This document shows, one piece after another, positions 12,501 through 23,767 of a DNA stretch of 64,000 nucleotides. Source of the DNA: Asterias amurensis (lineage: Eukaryota; Echinodermata; Asteroidea; Forcipulatida; Asteriidae). Numbering within the stretch: the first letter of the stretch is position 1; every line of letters starts with the position of its first letter. The stretch is taken from the NCBI RefSeq assembly GCF_032118995.1, contig NC_092656.1, positions 8,189,761 through 8,253,760 of the forward strand, in the 5' to 3' direction. Both the position numbers and the translations under genes were made by a program. Below the pieces are notes generated by a model that had not been told where the DNA came from, searched no databases, and saw only the letters and a list, made by a program, of their open reading frames with translations.

Positions 12501-15500
12501 AATAAAATCCATAACCCTTAATACTCTAGCCATTGTGTGTAGATCGCGAGGATTATAGACTGGAGGGAATTCTTGCGCATATCGGAATGAGAAAACATGT
12601 TTAATAAACCAAGTTACTGCCACTTGCTTGCACTGGCCACAGATCTGATATGGCCAGCAGGCGTCTGCAGTAAACTGAGTTAGAGTTTATAATTTCATGT
12701 GCAGCCACAGACCTGCTACGATCATGACAAAAAAGTACCCCTTTAAAAGCAGAGGACACTATTGGTAATTACTCAAAATAATTGTTAGCATAAAAACTTA
12801 CTTGGTATCAAATAATGGAGAGCTGTTGATAGAATAAAACATTGTGAGAAATGGCTCCTTTTGAAGTAACATAGTTTTTGAGAAAGAAGTCGTTTGCCAC
12901 GAATTTGATATCGAGACCTCAGAATTAGATTTTGAGGTCCCGAAATCAAGCATCTGACAGCACACAACTCCGTGTGACAAGGGTGTTTTTTTCCCCATTA
13001 TTATCTCGCAACTTTGAGGATCAATCGAGTTCAAATTTTCACAGGTTTGTTATTTTGTGCATACGTTGACCTACACCAAGTGAGAAGACTGGTCTTTGAC
13101 AATTACCAAAGGTGTTATCATTTATTTATCTATTTAGATGGTAAACTCTTCTGCTACACACGCTATGAGCCCAAGGGCGTAATCGGTGCCATCACACCCT
13201 GGAATTTTCCAATAGCAGTTATGATGCGCAAGGTGGCGACAGCCCTTGCCTGCGGTAACACCATCGTGGTCAAGCCTGCAGAACAGACACCACTCACAGC
13301 TTTATACATCGCTTCTCTGGTCAAAGAGGTAAGGCCCTACATGTATTTGTTAAGTTTAGTTAAAACACTTGGACTTAAACACACTGAACACTATTGGTAA
13401 TTGTCAAAGACCAGTCTTCTCACTTGGTGTATCTCAACATATGCATAAAATAACAAACCTGTGAAAATTTGAGCTCAATTGGTCATCGAAGTTGCAAGAT
13501 AAAAATGAAAGAAAAAAACACCCTTGTCACACGAAGTTGTGTGCTATTAGACGGTTGATTTCGAGACCTCAAATTCTTAATCTGAGGTCTCGAAATCAAA
13601 CTCGTGGAAAATTACTTCTTTCTCGAAAACTATGTCACTTCAGAAGGAGCCGTTTCTCACAATGTTTTATACTACCATCTACCAACCTCTCCCCATGCCA
13701 TTACTCGTCACCGAGTAAGGTTTTATGATAATAATTATTTTGAGTAATTACCAATAGTGTCCACTGCCTTTACCTTTGATAGTTTGTTAAAGATATGAAC
13801 TTATTTGAAAAATCTTATGAGATATGGTATGGGGTTTGAGTTAACCCTGCTTAAAGACAGTGGACACTATTGGTAATTACTCAAAAAAATTATTATCACA
13901 AAACCTTTCTTGATTACGAGTAATGGGGAGAGGTTGATAGTATAAAACGTTGTGAGAAACAGCTCCCTCTGAAGTGCCATAGTTTTCGAGAAAGAAGTAA
14001 TTTTCCACGAATTTGATTTCGAGACCCAAGCATCAGACAGCACACAACTTCGTGTGACAAGGGTTTTTCTTTCTTTCATTATTATCTCGCAACTTCTACA
14101 ACCGATTTAGCTCAAATTTTCACAGGTTTGTTATTTTATGCATATGTTGAGATACACCAAGTGAGAAGCTGGTCTTCGACAATTACCAATAGTGTCCACT
14201 GTCTTTAACGCAGGCTCACACAACAAAGTATGGGATTTGAGGTAGCGGTGCGACAAAGTTTTTGATTTAAATTAACCCTGCTAGATGCAGCACAGAGCAA
14301 CAAAGTATGATAAGGTATATTTAGCATGGTCTATTTAGCATGGTCTGTACAAGGTTTGTGTATTCTGCTCAGGTGATCTAATCACACACTCTTATCTTCA
14401 GGTTAGTCCCTTTTATCAACAATGCTCATAATGATTATATCATGACAGGAATGACAATGGCAGAATATTGTCAAGACATTGTTCTGTTGAAGGCAAAATA
14501 AAATAAAAACATGTTTGACGTCTTGCCTTCTTTCAAAAAAAGGAAGGAGGAATTTTTTTACGTAGATTTTTTTTTTAAATTCTTTCTTTTCATAGATACA
14601 ATCGTTTTGGGACTCAAATTTTTGTTCATCAAAGTCTGTTGATGCATTGAAATAAGAATAATTGAAAATTGAATTCTCAAGCTGTATTGAGATACCAGTG
14701 CAAAGCAAGGCCAAGTAAAAAAAATATACCAGTTGATCATCCGGGTTTCTCCAAAAAGAGGAGGGTGAGGGTCCCTTTCTTTTCTTTCAAAGGTGGCCGC
14801 CAAGCATTTCATTGCAAACTGGCCATCAATTCTTCAGTTTAAAGTCACCACCTACTTTATGTAGCTGTTGTATTGTTTTGCTTAAAGCTTCAGAAGCTCC
14901 ATGAAGTTTGGGCCCAGGTCACAGCTAGTTTGCTTTTGAGAGCCCTATGGTTTCATTACAAGAATAATATAACAATAACAATAAATTGTTTTATGCCTCT
15001 GAAAAGGTCCGGTTTGGATCAAAAGCTAAATAAGGCCATGACGGAGTCATACAATAAAAATACCTCCCGTATGATTATTTATTTTAGGCAGGTTTCCCAG
15101 CTGGTGTTTTCAACATCGTCCCTGGGTATGGACCTACAGCTGGTGCCTCCCTCTCAGAACACATGAATGTTGATATGGTTACGTTCACTGGCTCTGTACA
15201 GGTAAGCTTGCTATCAACAAATACTACACAGTTCTTTAGAGTGCTTTATAAATCTATGCTCGATGGGCTTATCATAGTATACAAATATTGACTGCTTCGA
15301 GTGCTATGGTTAAAACTATGACTCCCGAGGTGATCCCTGTAGCGTTCTATTTTCCCGAGGCGAAGCCGAGGGAAAATAGAACGCTCCGGGGATCACCGAG
15401 GGAGTCATAGTTTTTAACCATTGCACGAGTAAAAGCAGTCAATATTTGTTTTATAACACCCCAAACATTTCTAAAACCTGTATTATTATTATTAAGTTAC

Positions 15501-18500
15501 ATACCTGAATGCTACATTCCACGGACGACGCGAACACAGATTGCAAATACTTTTACCTACTGTGTAGCATGTAGTGTCGGACAATCCGAAATGGTTACAG
15601 ACTATTAATTTATCATCCTCGTACACGCAACGGACGTCTGGGTACTGCACGCCGTGTGCTAGTCTGTCGGACTAGCGCACGGCGCCATGTGCTAGTCTTC
15701 GGACTAGCGCATGGCAAACCGAAGCTCTATCACAAGGCCGTCGTCTAGCAAATCTAAGACATGTCATGTGACGCGCTCTAAACCAATGAGCAGGCAGAAT
15801 ACTTGCAAGGGGTGTTATAACAACAAATACTACACAGTTCTTTATAGTGCTTTATAAATCTATGCTCGATGGGCTTATCATAGTAATCATTATTTGACAC
15901 AGAGCTTTGTTTGAACCCAAATCAGCAAATACATTTAGCAAACACAAAAGCAGGACAGTTCTTTTCAGAACTGAGAAATCTCCTGAATTCTGTGAAAAAC
16001 TAACTCCACCATAGTAGAATGCAAAGCGATACAAGTTTTAAAAAGAACATAATCTATCTACATGTACCAATGTAGCAAGTAAGTAGATACAAGTATGATG
16101 TCACCACAAACCAATACCCCATCACCATGCAAATGCCATATATTCGAATAGCATTCTTTATCCATTGTGCAAACTTTTTGTTTTAACATCTATCCAAGTT
16201 ATTGCAGTTCCCCTGCTAAAATAAAGAATTGCCTACTAGCTACTGGGTAAGCTTGGTGGTCTAGTGGTAAAATATCTGCTCTATAGATTGACAAAGGTCG
16301 TAGGTTCGAATCCCATCCAAGTATTAAGCCCATAGACTTGTTCACAGCACTCAGGAAAAGTATCGAGTATACAGTGCTCAACACTGTCCATGGGTAAAAC
16401 ACAAACAAATCCGTTTAAAAAAATCTTTACATTTAAGGTAATTTATTTGAATATTTTTGGTTATTTTTTAAGGTTGGCAAGTTGATTCAGCAAGCATCAG
16501 GTCGGAGTAATCTGAAACATGTAGCTCTTGAGCTTGGAGGGAAGAGCCCTAACGTGGTATTTGCTGATGCAGATTGTAAGTGTTTCAGATCAGTTATCGT
16601 AAATGTATACAGGCAGGGTACAAAATTAGTTCTTATTGGTGGGGGATTTTTAGTTTTAATTTGCAAGGTCACATATTATTTTATAAAATATAAATTTGTT
16701 TAAAGCAAGGTCGCCTAATATTACAAGACCGGAAGGCCATTTCAAGGTGAGGGCTACACTTAACTGATTTGGGCTATTGACTCAAATCGACTGCCACACG
16801 GGCGCACATTGCCACCTACTCCTGGGGTGAAACAGGGTTACCCCCTTCACAGTCCATAAGGCTGTAGGCATTGGTATCATCTACTAGGAACATGGGCAGA
16901 GCAGAATTTTTAAGAAATACTTACCAAAACCACTTTTATTAATCCTGGCCATTTTAGAATGGACATAATCATAATAAGAATAACCAATTTGTTCAAACGC
17001 TTTTTCCGTTTCAATGTATGAACAATGTCTTCTACTTTCTCAGTGGACTATGCAGTAGAGGTGAGCCACGGTGCGCTGTTCTGCCACTCGGGGCAAGTCT
17101 GCTGTGCGGGAACTAGGACCTACGTCCAGGAGGGCATCTACGATGAGTTTGTTAAGAAGAGTGCTGAGCGTGCACAGAAGAGAATCACCGGAAACCCTTA
17201 TGATGAGAAGACAGAGTCTGGACCTATTGTAAGTGTTGGACAGAGGCAAAGGGGCAACTGGCATGTCCCCCCTGACCATTGCCTTGGTGCCCTTGCCAAT
17301 AGAATTTCAAATAACCCATCATCACACCTAAGTTCATGGACAACCTGGAAAGCAGCAGCAAATCACCTTTAGAGACGCAACTTTTATATTTCAAGTCATA
17401 AAGAGAAAGTGATCGTCTGGTTAAATCTTTCTTAATATTTTGTATAATACATAAATAATAATTGATCTCAAAATCTGATTCTGTTTTGAAAACAAGTTTG
17501 ATTTGCCTTTTATACAGATTGACACAGACCAGGTTAGCAAAATCATGGAGCTAATTGAAAGTGGAAAGAATGAGGGAGCTAAGCTGCAGTGCGGAGGAAA
17601 GCGTATCGAAGGGAAGGGTAACTTCATCGAGTCGACTGTCTTCTCAGAAGTGACTGATGATATGAAAATTGCCAGAGAAGAGGTCAGTTTTTAATTAGGC
17701 AATAAAAGTGGAAGGAGCCAGGTTTAGTTGATGGTAGTTAAGTTAGTTTAGTTAAGTAATCTGGTTAGTGGCCGAGGTCCTTTAATTTAGTGGGTAGCCA
17801 CCAGCCAAGGTCATTAACATCCAGTAATGACGTGGTCCTCACACTGTGATAGCAGTCAACAAATACCTTTTATACACAAAACAAAACAACATTTCTTTTT
17901 ATTTATTCTGCTAGTGATGCCATTTATTCTCAGAAAAGCAAACTTAATCACCTTTAGGCAAATACCCAATGGAGAGAAGACAAGGAAGGAAGTTTAAGTT
18001 TTAGATGTGGCAGGAAAACCCTAGAGAATTATTCAAGGGAAAACCCTAGCTGTCAAGTAGGGACTGAAAACCCAATCCATAAAGTACCCCAACAGGATTC
18101 GAACCAGGGTCATCGAGATTGAAGGCGAGGAATGGTACCACTATGCCAACCGGACCAAACTCATCAGAATTTGTAGAATTTTTCAATTCAATGTGGAACT
18201 GCAAGTTCGTACTTTTATCTTTTCCGTACTTTTATCTTTTCCGTACATTTATCTTTTCCGTACATTTCCTCCAGATCTTTGGTCCCGTTCAGCAGATCAT
18301 CAAGTTTAAGACTCTGGAGGAAGTTATTGATCGAGCTAACGATACAGAGTTTGGTCTTGCCGCTGCCGTCATCACCAAAGACATTGATAAAGCTCTTGCA
18401 ATCGCCAACAGCGTCCGGGCCGGAGTCGTTTGGTAAGTTGTCAATTCTTTGCACTCTTGAGAACCAAACTACACACAGTAATCCGAAAAATTGAAATAAA

Positions 18501-20902
18501 ACACTCAATTGCACTCACACTCCTTAAAGTCACCTGGAAGTGGTGTTTTGTCAAAATAAAGCTTTTGTCACTAAAATATGTGTTTTGATGAGTGGAATAT
18601 GAATAAACAATTAAATACGGTTAAAAAAACTAGTTTCCATGTTATTTATCAAATTTGTAAATTAGCCCGACCTGAGAGGGCGCTGTTCGTGATGTCAATC
18701 AAGGCGCGATGAATCACATGCAGTGCCAACACAAGATAGTGACGCTTGGCGTAAGCTAAAACATGCCCTCAAAGTTGAAACCATACCTGATTTTTTTCAC
18801 GTTAGGCAAATGCTCCTTTAGGTTCGTTACGTCTTTCAGGTACCTTCTTCAACTTTCCCACTAGCTGGAAAAATTGTTGGAATGGCGTCATGTTTTAGAA
18901 AAGAACTTTTCTCTACATGTCAAAATGTGTAGTGTATTCCGGATTCTCAAAGCACAACGGCTCGAAGTGTTTGCTGCACAGCGCTGGAAAAGAGTTGTAA
19001 ACTGACCCCATCTTTAGTTGTTTTGCTGCATCCAGCAGCAATACATCTGGTCGACATTGCCGGAAAAATGCAAGAAAAAAACTTTTTTGAAACGTACAAG
19101 ACTAGGAATTGAATGTACTTGCACGTATGTGTGTTCGATGATCGATCGAGGCAAAGTCTGCCTCGATTGACGTCACAGAAGGGGTACGAGTCACCCCCAA
19201 ACTTTTAGTCCAAAATTCATCAAAACATAAAGTCTGGGTGAACTGTTTGGATTATGTAGACAGGGTTTTGGTCATATTTTCTTTCATTGTCCATCAGGGT
19301 CAACACGTATGGAGTGGTCGATCATCATGCTCCATTTGGAGGCTACAACATGTCTGGTGTTGGACGGGAAGGGTAAGTTTGGAATCATCGGCTCAGTGAT
19401 ATCTTTATGGGTCCTTAGTTACAACTTCATCTCAGCCCTGATACTTGTTGGAGGCTACAAAGGCAATTGCCTCCGTGCCCTGGGGTGGATTTCACAAAGG
19501 TAGTCCTAACTTAGGACTAGTCCTAGGCAATGCTAAGAGATAGGACCAGTCCTAAGTTAGGATGAGTTACTGGTCCTAACTTAGGACCAGTCCTATCTCT
19601 TAGCATTGCCTGGGACTAGTCCTAAGTTAGGACTACCTTTGTGAAATCCACCCCTGGTCATTGCCTTGGTGCCCTTAAAGGCTCAAGTACAAATACATTT
19701 TCCTCATAGGGTGCTCGTTAACAAGGAGAAAATGCATTGGTGCTCTTGCCCTTTCAAAAACGAAGCATACAGGCCTCTGTAATGATCAAAAGGGTGTTAC
19801 AGGGTACACTCCTTAAAGCCAGTGGACACTATTGGTAATTGTCAAAGACCAGTCTTCTCACTTGCTGTATCTCAACTATATGCATAAAATAACAAACCTG
19901 TGAAAATTTGAGCTCAATTGGTCGCTTGAGATAACTATGAAAAAAAAAAAAAACTGTGTTACACGAAGTTGTGTGCTTTCAGATGCTTGATTTCGAGACC
20001 TCAAATTCTAAACTTGAGGTCTCGAAAACAAATTCGTGGAAAATAACTTCTTTCTCGAAAACTACGTCACTTCAGAGGGAGCCGTTTCTCACAATGTTTT
20101 ATACTATCAACCTCTGCCCATTACTCGTTACCAAGTAAGGTTTTATGCTAATAATTATTTTGAGTAGTTACCAATAGTGTCCACTGCCTTTTAATGGCTA
20201 TACAAACTTCCTTGGTTACGGTTAGAAGAAGGCATACAACAGCCTTCAATAGTAGTTTGAGAACCAATTCAATTCAAAGTAATGTGGTTGTGAAAAAAGA
20301 TGCAAATTTGAATTTAAGAAATGTTACTGTCAGAAACATTTCTCATAATGTGTATTCCATTTACGAATATTTCTTCCTGCAAACACATAATCCCTCTGGA
20401 TTTCCGGCGATTTGTGAATGAGTGGTTGACATAGTTTTTCTTTGTTCCTCCTACAGGGGTGAAGAATCACTCAGTGAATTCTGTGAGATAAAAACGGTGA
20501 GTAGCAGATGATGATTTACAATGTATTAAAATCCTCAACTTATAGTCCAACAGCATTTTGCCTTGAAAGCTCCTACCATGAACTTCAATGAAAAGTGACC
20601 CATGTCTGGCCTTCCTTTGAGATGGACATCAAGTTTTACTAGCTTTTCAACGCAGCCAAATTCACTGACCAACCATGCAAGGATAGAACTACAGCATGCC
20701 GCATGTGGTTTTTTTAATGCAAAAAGCATGGTTGTGCATTCAAGCAATGACTTGCATATCATTTGCCCATAAAGATGGCTAACTTTCTTTTATCAAGTGG
20801 GAATATTTTAACCAAGTTTAGTTGTAAACAATCTGTTTTGATCTTACTATTACATGTTTTTCTTTCTAGGTTGTCATCAAAGTTCCTGAGAAGAATTCCT
20901 AG
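9579..20902 (+). CDS. ALDH gene B: aldehyde dehydrogenase, ALDH1A/retinal dehydrogenase-like, complete
   Basis: Thirteen coding exons: 9579-9608, 10248-10352, 11103-11243, 11475-11601, 13138-13328, 15088-15201, 16473-16575, 17044-17228, 17518-17682, 18275-18432, 19298-19372, 20457-20496 and 20870-20902. They sum to 1467 nt, or 488 residues (human ALDH1A1 has 501). The start [10 protein letters not shown] runs straight into [16 protein letters not shown] with no presequence, so a cytosolic enzyme is expected. Catalytic parts: PWNFP (Asn169), VVKPAEQTP (Lys192), FTGSVQVGK (nucleotide loop), LELGGKSP (Glu268), GQVCCAGTR (Cys302) and EEIFGPVQ (Glu399). Two oddities are shared with gene C: the usual Trp177 is Arg ([10 protein letters not shown]), and the segment after LETVDNG is one residue shorter than in human ALDH1A1. 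Introns are swollen by five copies of one short inverted-repeat element. A 5' untranslated splice acceptor (tttgcag) ends near 9512, so there is an upstream non-coding exon. Substrate (retinal or another aldehyde) cannot be fixed from sequence. Confidence 0.95.
9770..9835 (+). mobile_element. tRNA-derived SINE fragment
   Basis: Box B-like GGTTCGAATCC at about 9800 with a T-arm-like surround; box A is not clear. In intron 1 of ALDH B. Confidence 0.45.
9857..10190 (+). mobile_element. MITE-M copy, ALDH B intron 1
   Basis: Starts with aaaggcagtggtaatgagta (part of the left end missing) and ends with accaatagtgtccactgtct. Contains the internal gaggtcc/gacctc palindrome. Confidence 0.85.
11741..12030 (-). 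mobile_element. tRNA-derived SINE (type II tRNA head), ALDH B intron 4
   Basis: Read on the - strand it opens gtgtcgtggccgagcggtta (box A of a Ser/Leu-type tRNA), has box B GGTTCGAATCCCC, and a body of about 200 bases with gtccttcggatggaacgtaa. Nearly full length. Confidence 0.8.
12040..12370 (-). mobile_element. Older SINE of the same family, adjacent
   Basis: Shares the body words (cacaagtgtcatg, atccgaaggacaaagc) and a degenerate tRNA head (cttggccacaa on +), with more substitutions than its neighbour at 11741-12030. Confidence 0.65.
12744..13113 (+). mobile_element. MITE-M copy, ALDH B intron 4
   Basis: Full-length body from gcagaggacactattggtaa to tctttgacaattaccaaagg. It ends 25 bases before exon 13138-13328, so the element lies against the splice acceptor. 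Confidence 0.88.
13375..13771 (-). mobile_element. MITE-M copy, ALDH B intron 5 (first)
   Basis: Reverse orientation: opens near gaacactattggtaattgtc and ends accaatagtgtccactgcct. Full length. Confidence 0.9.
13853..14209 (+). mobile_element. MITE-M copy, ALDH B intron 5 (second)
   Basis: Opens agacagtggacactattggt and closes aatagtgtccactgtcttta; flanked by TTAA. Inverted relative to the copy 80 bases to its left. Confidence 0.9.
15215..15885. mobile_element. Composite palindromic element flanked by 65-base direct repeats, ALDH B intron 6
   Basis: Direct repeats at 15215-15279 and 15821-15885 (aacaaatactacacagttct onward). Between them: a long palindrome (15303-15425, centre cccgaggcgaagccgaggga), a part bounded by ttataacacccc (about 15453) and ggggtgttataa (ends about 15820), and two perfect small hairpins at 15651-15715. 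No transposase-like frame. Superfamily not assigned. Confidence 0.7.
16245..16412 (+). mobile_element. tRNA-derived SINE, ALDH B intron 6
   Basis: Box A (tggtctagtggtaaa), box B (GGTTCGAATCCC) and a body with gagtatacagtgctcaacac then atgggtaaaacacaaac. The body, without the tRNA head, is also in intron 6 of ALDH C (about 27680-27750), so the insertion predates the B/C duplication. Confidence 0.8.
16715..16885 (-). repeat. Dispersed repeat, also at 29715-29880 in the other orientation
   Basis: Shares aaggtgagggctacacttaa and gtgaaacagggttaccccct-like words, inverted, with the + strand of 29715-29880 (intron 10 of ALDH C). Possibly a SINE body. Confidence 0.6.
18078..18157 (-). mobile_element. 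tRNA-like SINE head, ALDH B intron 9
   Basis: On the - strand: box A ggttggcatagtggtacc and box B GGTTCGAATCC, 45 bases apart. Little tail visible. Confidence 0.55.
18209..18268 (+). repeat. 17-base tandem repeat next to a splice acceptor
   Basis: Three units of GTACTTTTATCTTTTCC (third with one change) at 18209-18259, then a partial unit that runs into the acceptor of exon 18275-18432 of ALDH B. Gene C has a single unit-like stretch here. Confidence 0.85.
19483..19656. mobile_element. Near-perfect foldback element, family F2, ALDH B intron 11
   Basis: The whole stretch is a palindrome: ggggtggatttcacaaaggt at the left, acctttgtgaaatccacccc at the right, with tcctaacttaggac words between. 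Arms about 80 bases. High arm identity suggests it is young or kept by correction. Confidence 0.88.
19813..20193 (-). mobile_element. MITE-M copy, ALDH B intron 11
   Basis: Reverse orientation, opening agccagtggacactattggt and closing aatagtgtccactgcctttt, with TTAA at both sides. Full length. Confidence 0.92.
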
Positions 20903-21775
20903 AAAGATCTTAGAGAGTTGTTCTACACAATGCAGCAATGATGAAGATCCTGTCTTAATGTCAGAGGACATATATGTCCCAAATTTATCAATAAATGACG
21001 GCAATACTTAAATTTTATGTAAAATTATATTCTTTTTCTTTTCAATTATAAATTCATATTTCTTTAACAGATAGTTTTTTATCCATTAAGCAGAGCCCCT
21101 TCATCATACACAACTTCAAATACCTTACAAGGAGTCAAACAAGAGACTACCAATGTTACACCACATAATAATGTCCATGTATGTTTACCAACATTTTAGC
21201 CCTGGCTGCCTTACCCTTTAATATTATACTACAGTGACATACTGGGTATCAGGGTCCATTTTTGGGGCGGAAAATTTTAAAAGCTTCATAAATCAAATCT
21301 CCCCTGCAAGAAGCCACAAACTTCCACAGATTCACATCCTATGGCAGCATATATTTGTCCTCTGTGGTGGGTTACAGATTACAAATTACAGATTTGTGAG
21401 GAATATTTGACGACCAAAACCCAGCGCAGAAAAATGTATGCTGCCATGGTCGGAATGTGAATCTCTTTCAATTAGTTGGCTTCTTGCAGGTAAGATTTGA
21501 GTCATGAAGCTTTAAAAAACTTCCGTCCCAGAAATGGGCCCTATTAATTAGGACTGCTGTGTACAGCACAGAGGAAGAGTCCTATATAGGGCTAACCAAC
21601 ATTTACACATTTGTGATGGTATAGTGACTTGATGGACTAAGGGCAGAGACTCGCATGTCCAAGTTATAATATAATCCACAATCAGTCTGATACATTATGG
21701 AGGCAACAAAGGCCTTCATCAAAGCTTCATCAGAGCATACTGATCGAAACGTCGAGTTGAAATCAACGGTTCTTT

Positions 21776-21870
21776 TCAGAACCACCCCAACTCATTAGAG
21801 ATAGTCATTACATGGTGTTACCACAAACCTTTCTATATCGTATTTCCACCATGCAAAGTTTCAAATCCTA
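21776..21870 (+). repeat. R95 repeat copy in the ALDH B 3' UTR
   Basis: Same 95-base unit as 3446-3540, preceded by gatcgaaacgtcgagttgaa and the palindrome ggttcttttcagaacc. Confidence 0.75.
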
Positions 21871-22543
21871 TTCATCAAAGCTGCCAACATTTACATCTTG
21901 CAATCAGGAAGATATTTAGAACACTCAATACAAGGGAACAGTTTCCATGATTACAGAGATTTTCAAAACTATTCGAGGACAGATTAGTTTATTTTGAGGA
22001 AACTTTCTGCAGAATCAGGGAGAGTTTGCAGCTCTGCTGCCTTCATGCCCTCTGAATGTTCCAGTACAAGGTACATTTCCCTCATTGAGCTGTGCCCTTT
22101 ACACTACAGAACCCTGCCTTGCCCTTAATTCTCTTGCCATGCTTCTGAACAAAATACCAGGCCTGCACACAATTTCGGCCCAGCCTCTGTACAATCAATG
22201 GATTGAATATTGGACCGCATGTATATTGTGATCATTTATATCTGGTCACATTGTGTACAAATTCGATCCAACACCTAATGTCATCACCTGATAAATCTTG
22301 GTTGCCACTTGGGAGTCAAAATTTATGTGTGTCATTCTGGAGGGCAATTTTTATGGCAATGCAAACCACAAGTTAATTGGGGGGGGGCATACATGTAATA
22401 TGTTCATCACACGAAAAAGATTATGAAATTCTACATCGATTGTTGATTGTAACTTCAATAGTTTGTACGATATCAAGGTATAATAAATTAATACTTTTCA
22501 AATTACATTTTGGTTTATTCATGTAAATTTTTGGATTGTTTGA

Positions 22544-22549
22544 AATAAA
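22544..22549 (+). terminator. Polyadenylation signal of ALDH gene B
   Basis: AATAAA in a segment (about 22440-22600) that aligns with the 3' end of gene C, implying a 3' UTR of about 1.65 kb from 20903. The UTR starts with a stretch shared with C (gagttgttctacacaatgc) and contains a 95-base repeat at 21776-21870. Confidence 0.6.
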
Positions 22550-22620
22550 TATGCAAACTGTTAAAGAGTGTCTGATAGCTGTTTACTTATGTATGTTTTT
22601 TTTCTTCTGACCTTTCCTTT

Positions 22621-22948
22621 ACCAAAATGAAGCCATCTTGTCTTACTTCCGTTCATTACAGTACAACCAAGGCAAGGACTGAATGGCCGGAACACCTTTG
22701 GATCAGTAATGAAAGAATATATTGATGCTCAATTTACCAAAAGGGGTTCTGGTTGTTTTGTCCTTAAGCCTTGGTTTGATCGTAAATCGGTGCTAAATGG
22801 AACAAAAAGGGGTTCCGCAATTCTGCCCTGTCAGCCTTGGTTTGATTGTAAATCGGTGCTAAATGGAACAAAAAGTATTCTGTCCTTTTAGCCTTGGTTT
22901 GGTTGTATTATTATGAGCGGAAGAAACGAGTTGGCTTCATTTTTAGTA
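22621..22948. mobile_element. Inverted-repeat element with internal tandem repeats, between ALDH B and C
   Basis: Ends are inverted: aaaatgaagccatcttgtct (22625) and cgagttggcttcattttta (22928). The interior has about 2.5 units of a 65-70 base tandem repeat around ccttggtttgatcgtaaatc (22770-22890). Confidence 0.7.
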
Positions 22949-22949
22949 A

Positions 22950-23284
22950 AAGACCATCGCATGGTTGTTTTGGATTTCAAAATGAGCCATTAGACAGGGT
23001 GGGGAATTGAAATGGGTTTGTGTGGCTGGGAGGGTGGAAGGGTAGGGAACAATATAAAAAAAAAATTAAGCTTACAATGTGCATTAAGGAATGCCAATAA
23101 TCTCACAAACACCTGATCTCATTGTCACATGACCTTGTAACACACCTCTTCCTAGTTGTGTATTCTGCTTGAAGGCTGAAACAAGGTCACGTTGAATTCA
23201 TGAAATGATACGAGGGCACGATTGTGCTAACACGTATATGTATCACAAAATTACTATTTTTGTAGCCATTATTAAGGCGTTACT
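22950..23284. other. Short intergenic region upstream of ALDH C
   Basis: No gene seen. About 330 bases separate the inverted-repeat element from the probable first exon of gene C, so the gene C promoter should be here. No strong TATA box was found. Confidence 0.4.
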
Positions 23285-23379
23285 AGTTGCATCAATTTGG
23301 GCTGTATACACTGACACTGAAGTCCTACACCACCACATAAGAGAGGAGGAGCTCTACACGGGCAACTAGAACTAGAAAG
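23285..23379 (+). other. Probable 5' untranslated exon of ALDH gene C
   Basis: A purine-rich stretch ends at a consensus donor (gaaag|gtaagc, exon end 23379). It pairs with the acceptor gatttgcag ending near 23704, just upstream of the ATG at 23768. The same acceptor context precedes the ATG of gene B. The 5' limit is a guess; no clear TATA box or initiator is seen. Confidence 0.5.
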
Positions 23380-23767
23380 GTAAGCTTTATAAGCCAGTTG
23401 CGAGTTAGATTTGAATATCATCTGGTACAATTACTTGCTCAGTCACAATGTACCACTTCGAATTTCTCAGACTATAGAAACAGTTGCTATGTCAGTTAAT
23501 GGTGCGGGTCAGCCTTTTTGCAAAGCAACCTCCAGATGAGCAAACTCGGGTAGGGTTTTGACTTGTAATGTTTTAGCCCAATCATTTGTACATCTTGATC
23601 TTATTTTAGGGGGCAATAAATAAAAAGGGAAAACAAGAGGGTGTGGTAAAGATAAAATCCTCACAAAATTGTTGCCTCTTTAAGCACTTACTTTTGATTT
23701 GCAGACAAAAGGCCATCAGTAAGTAAAGAGAACCAGCTACACCCCTTGCAGTCGACAGGTTGTTAGC

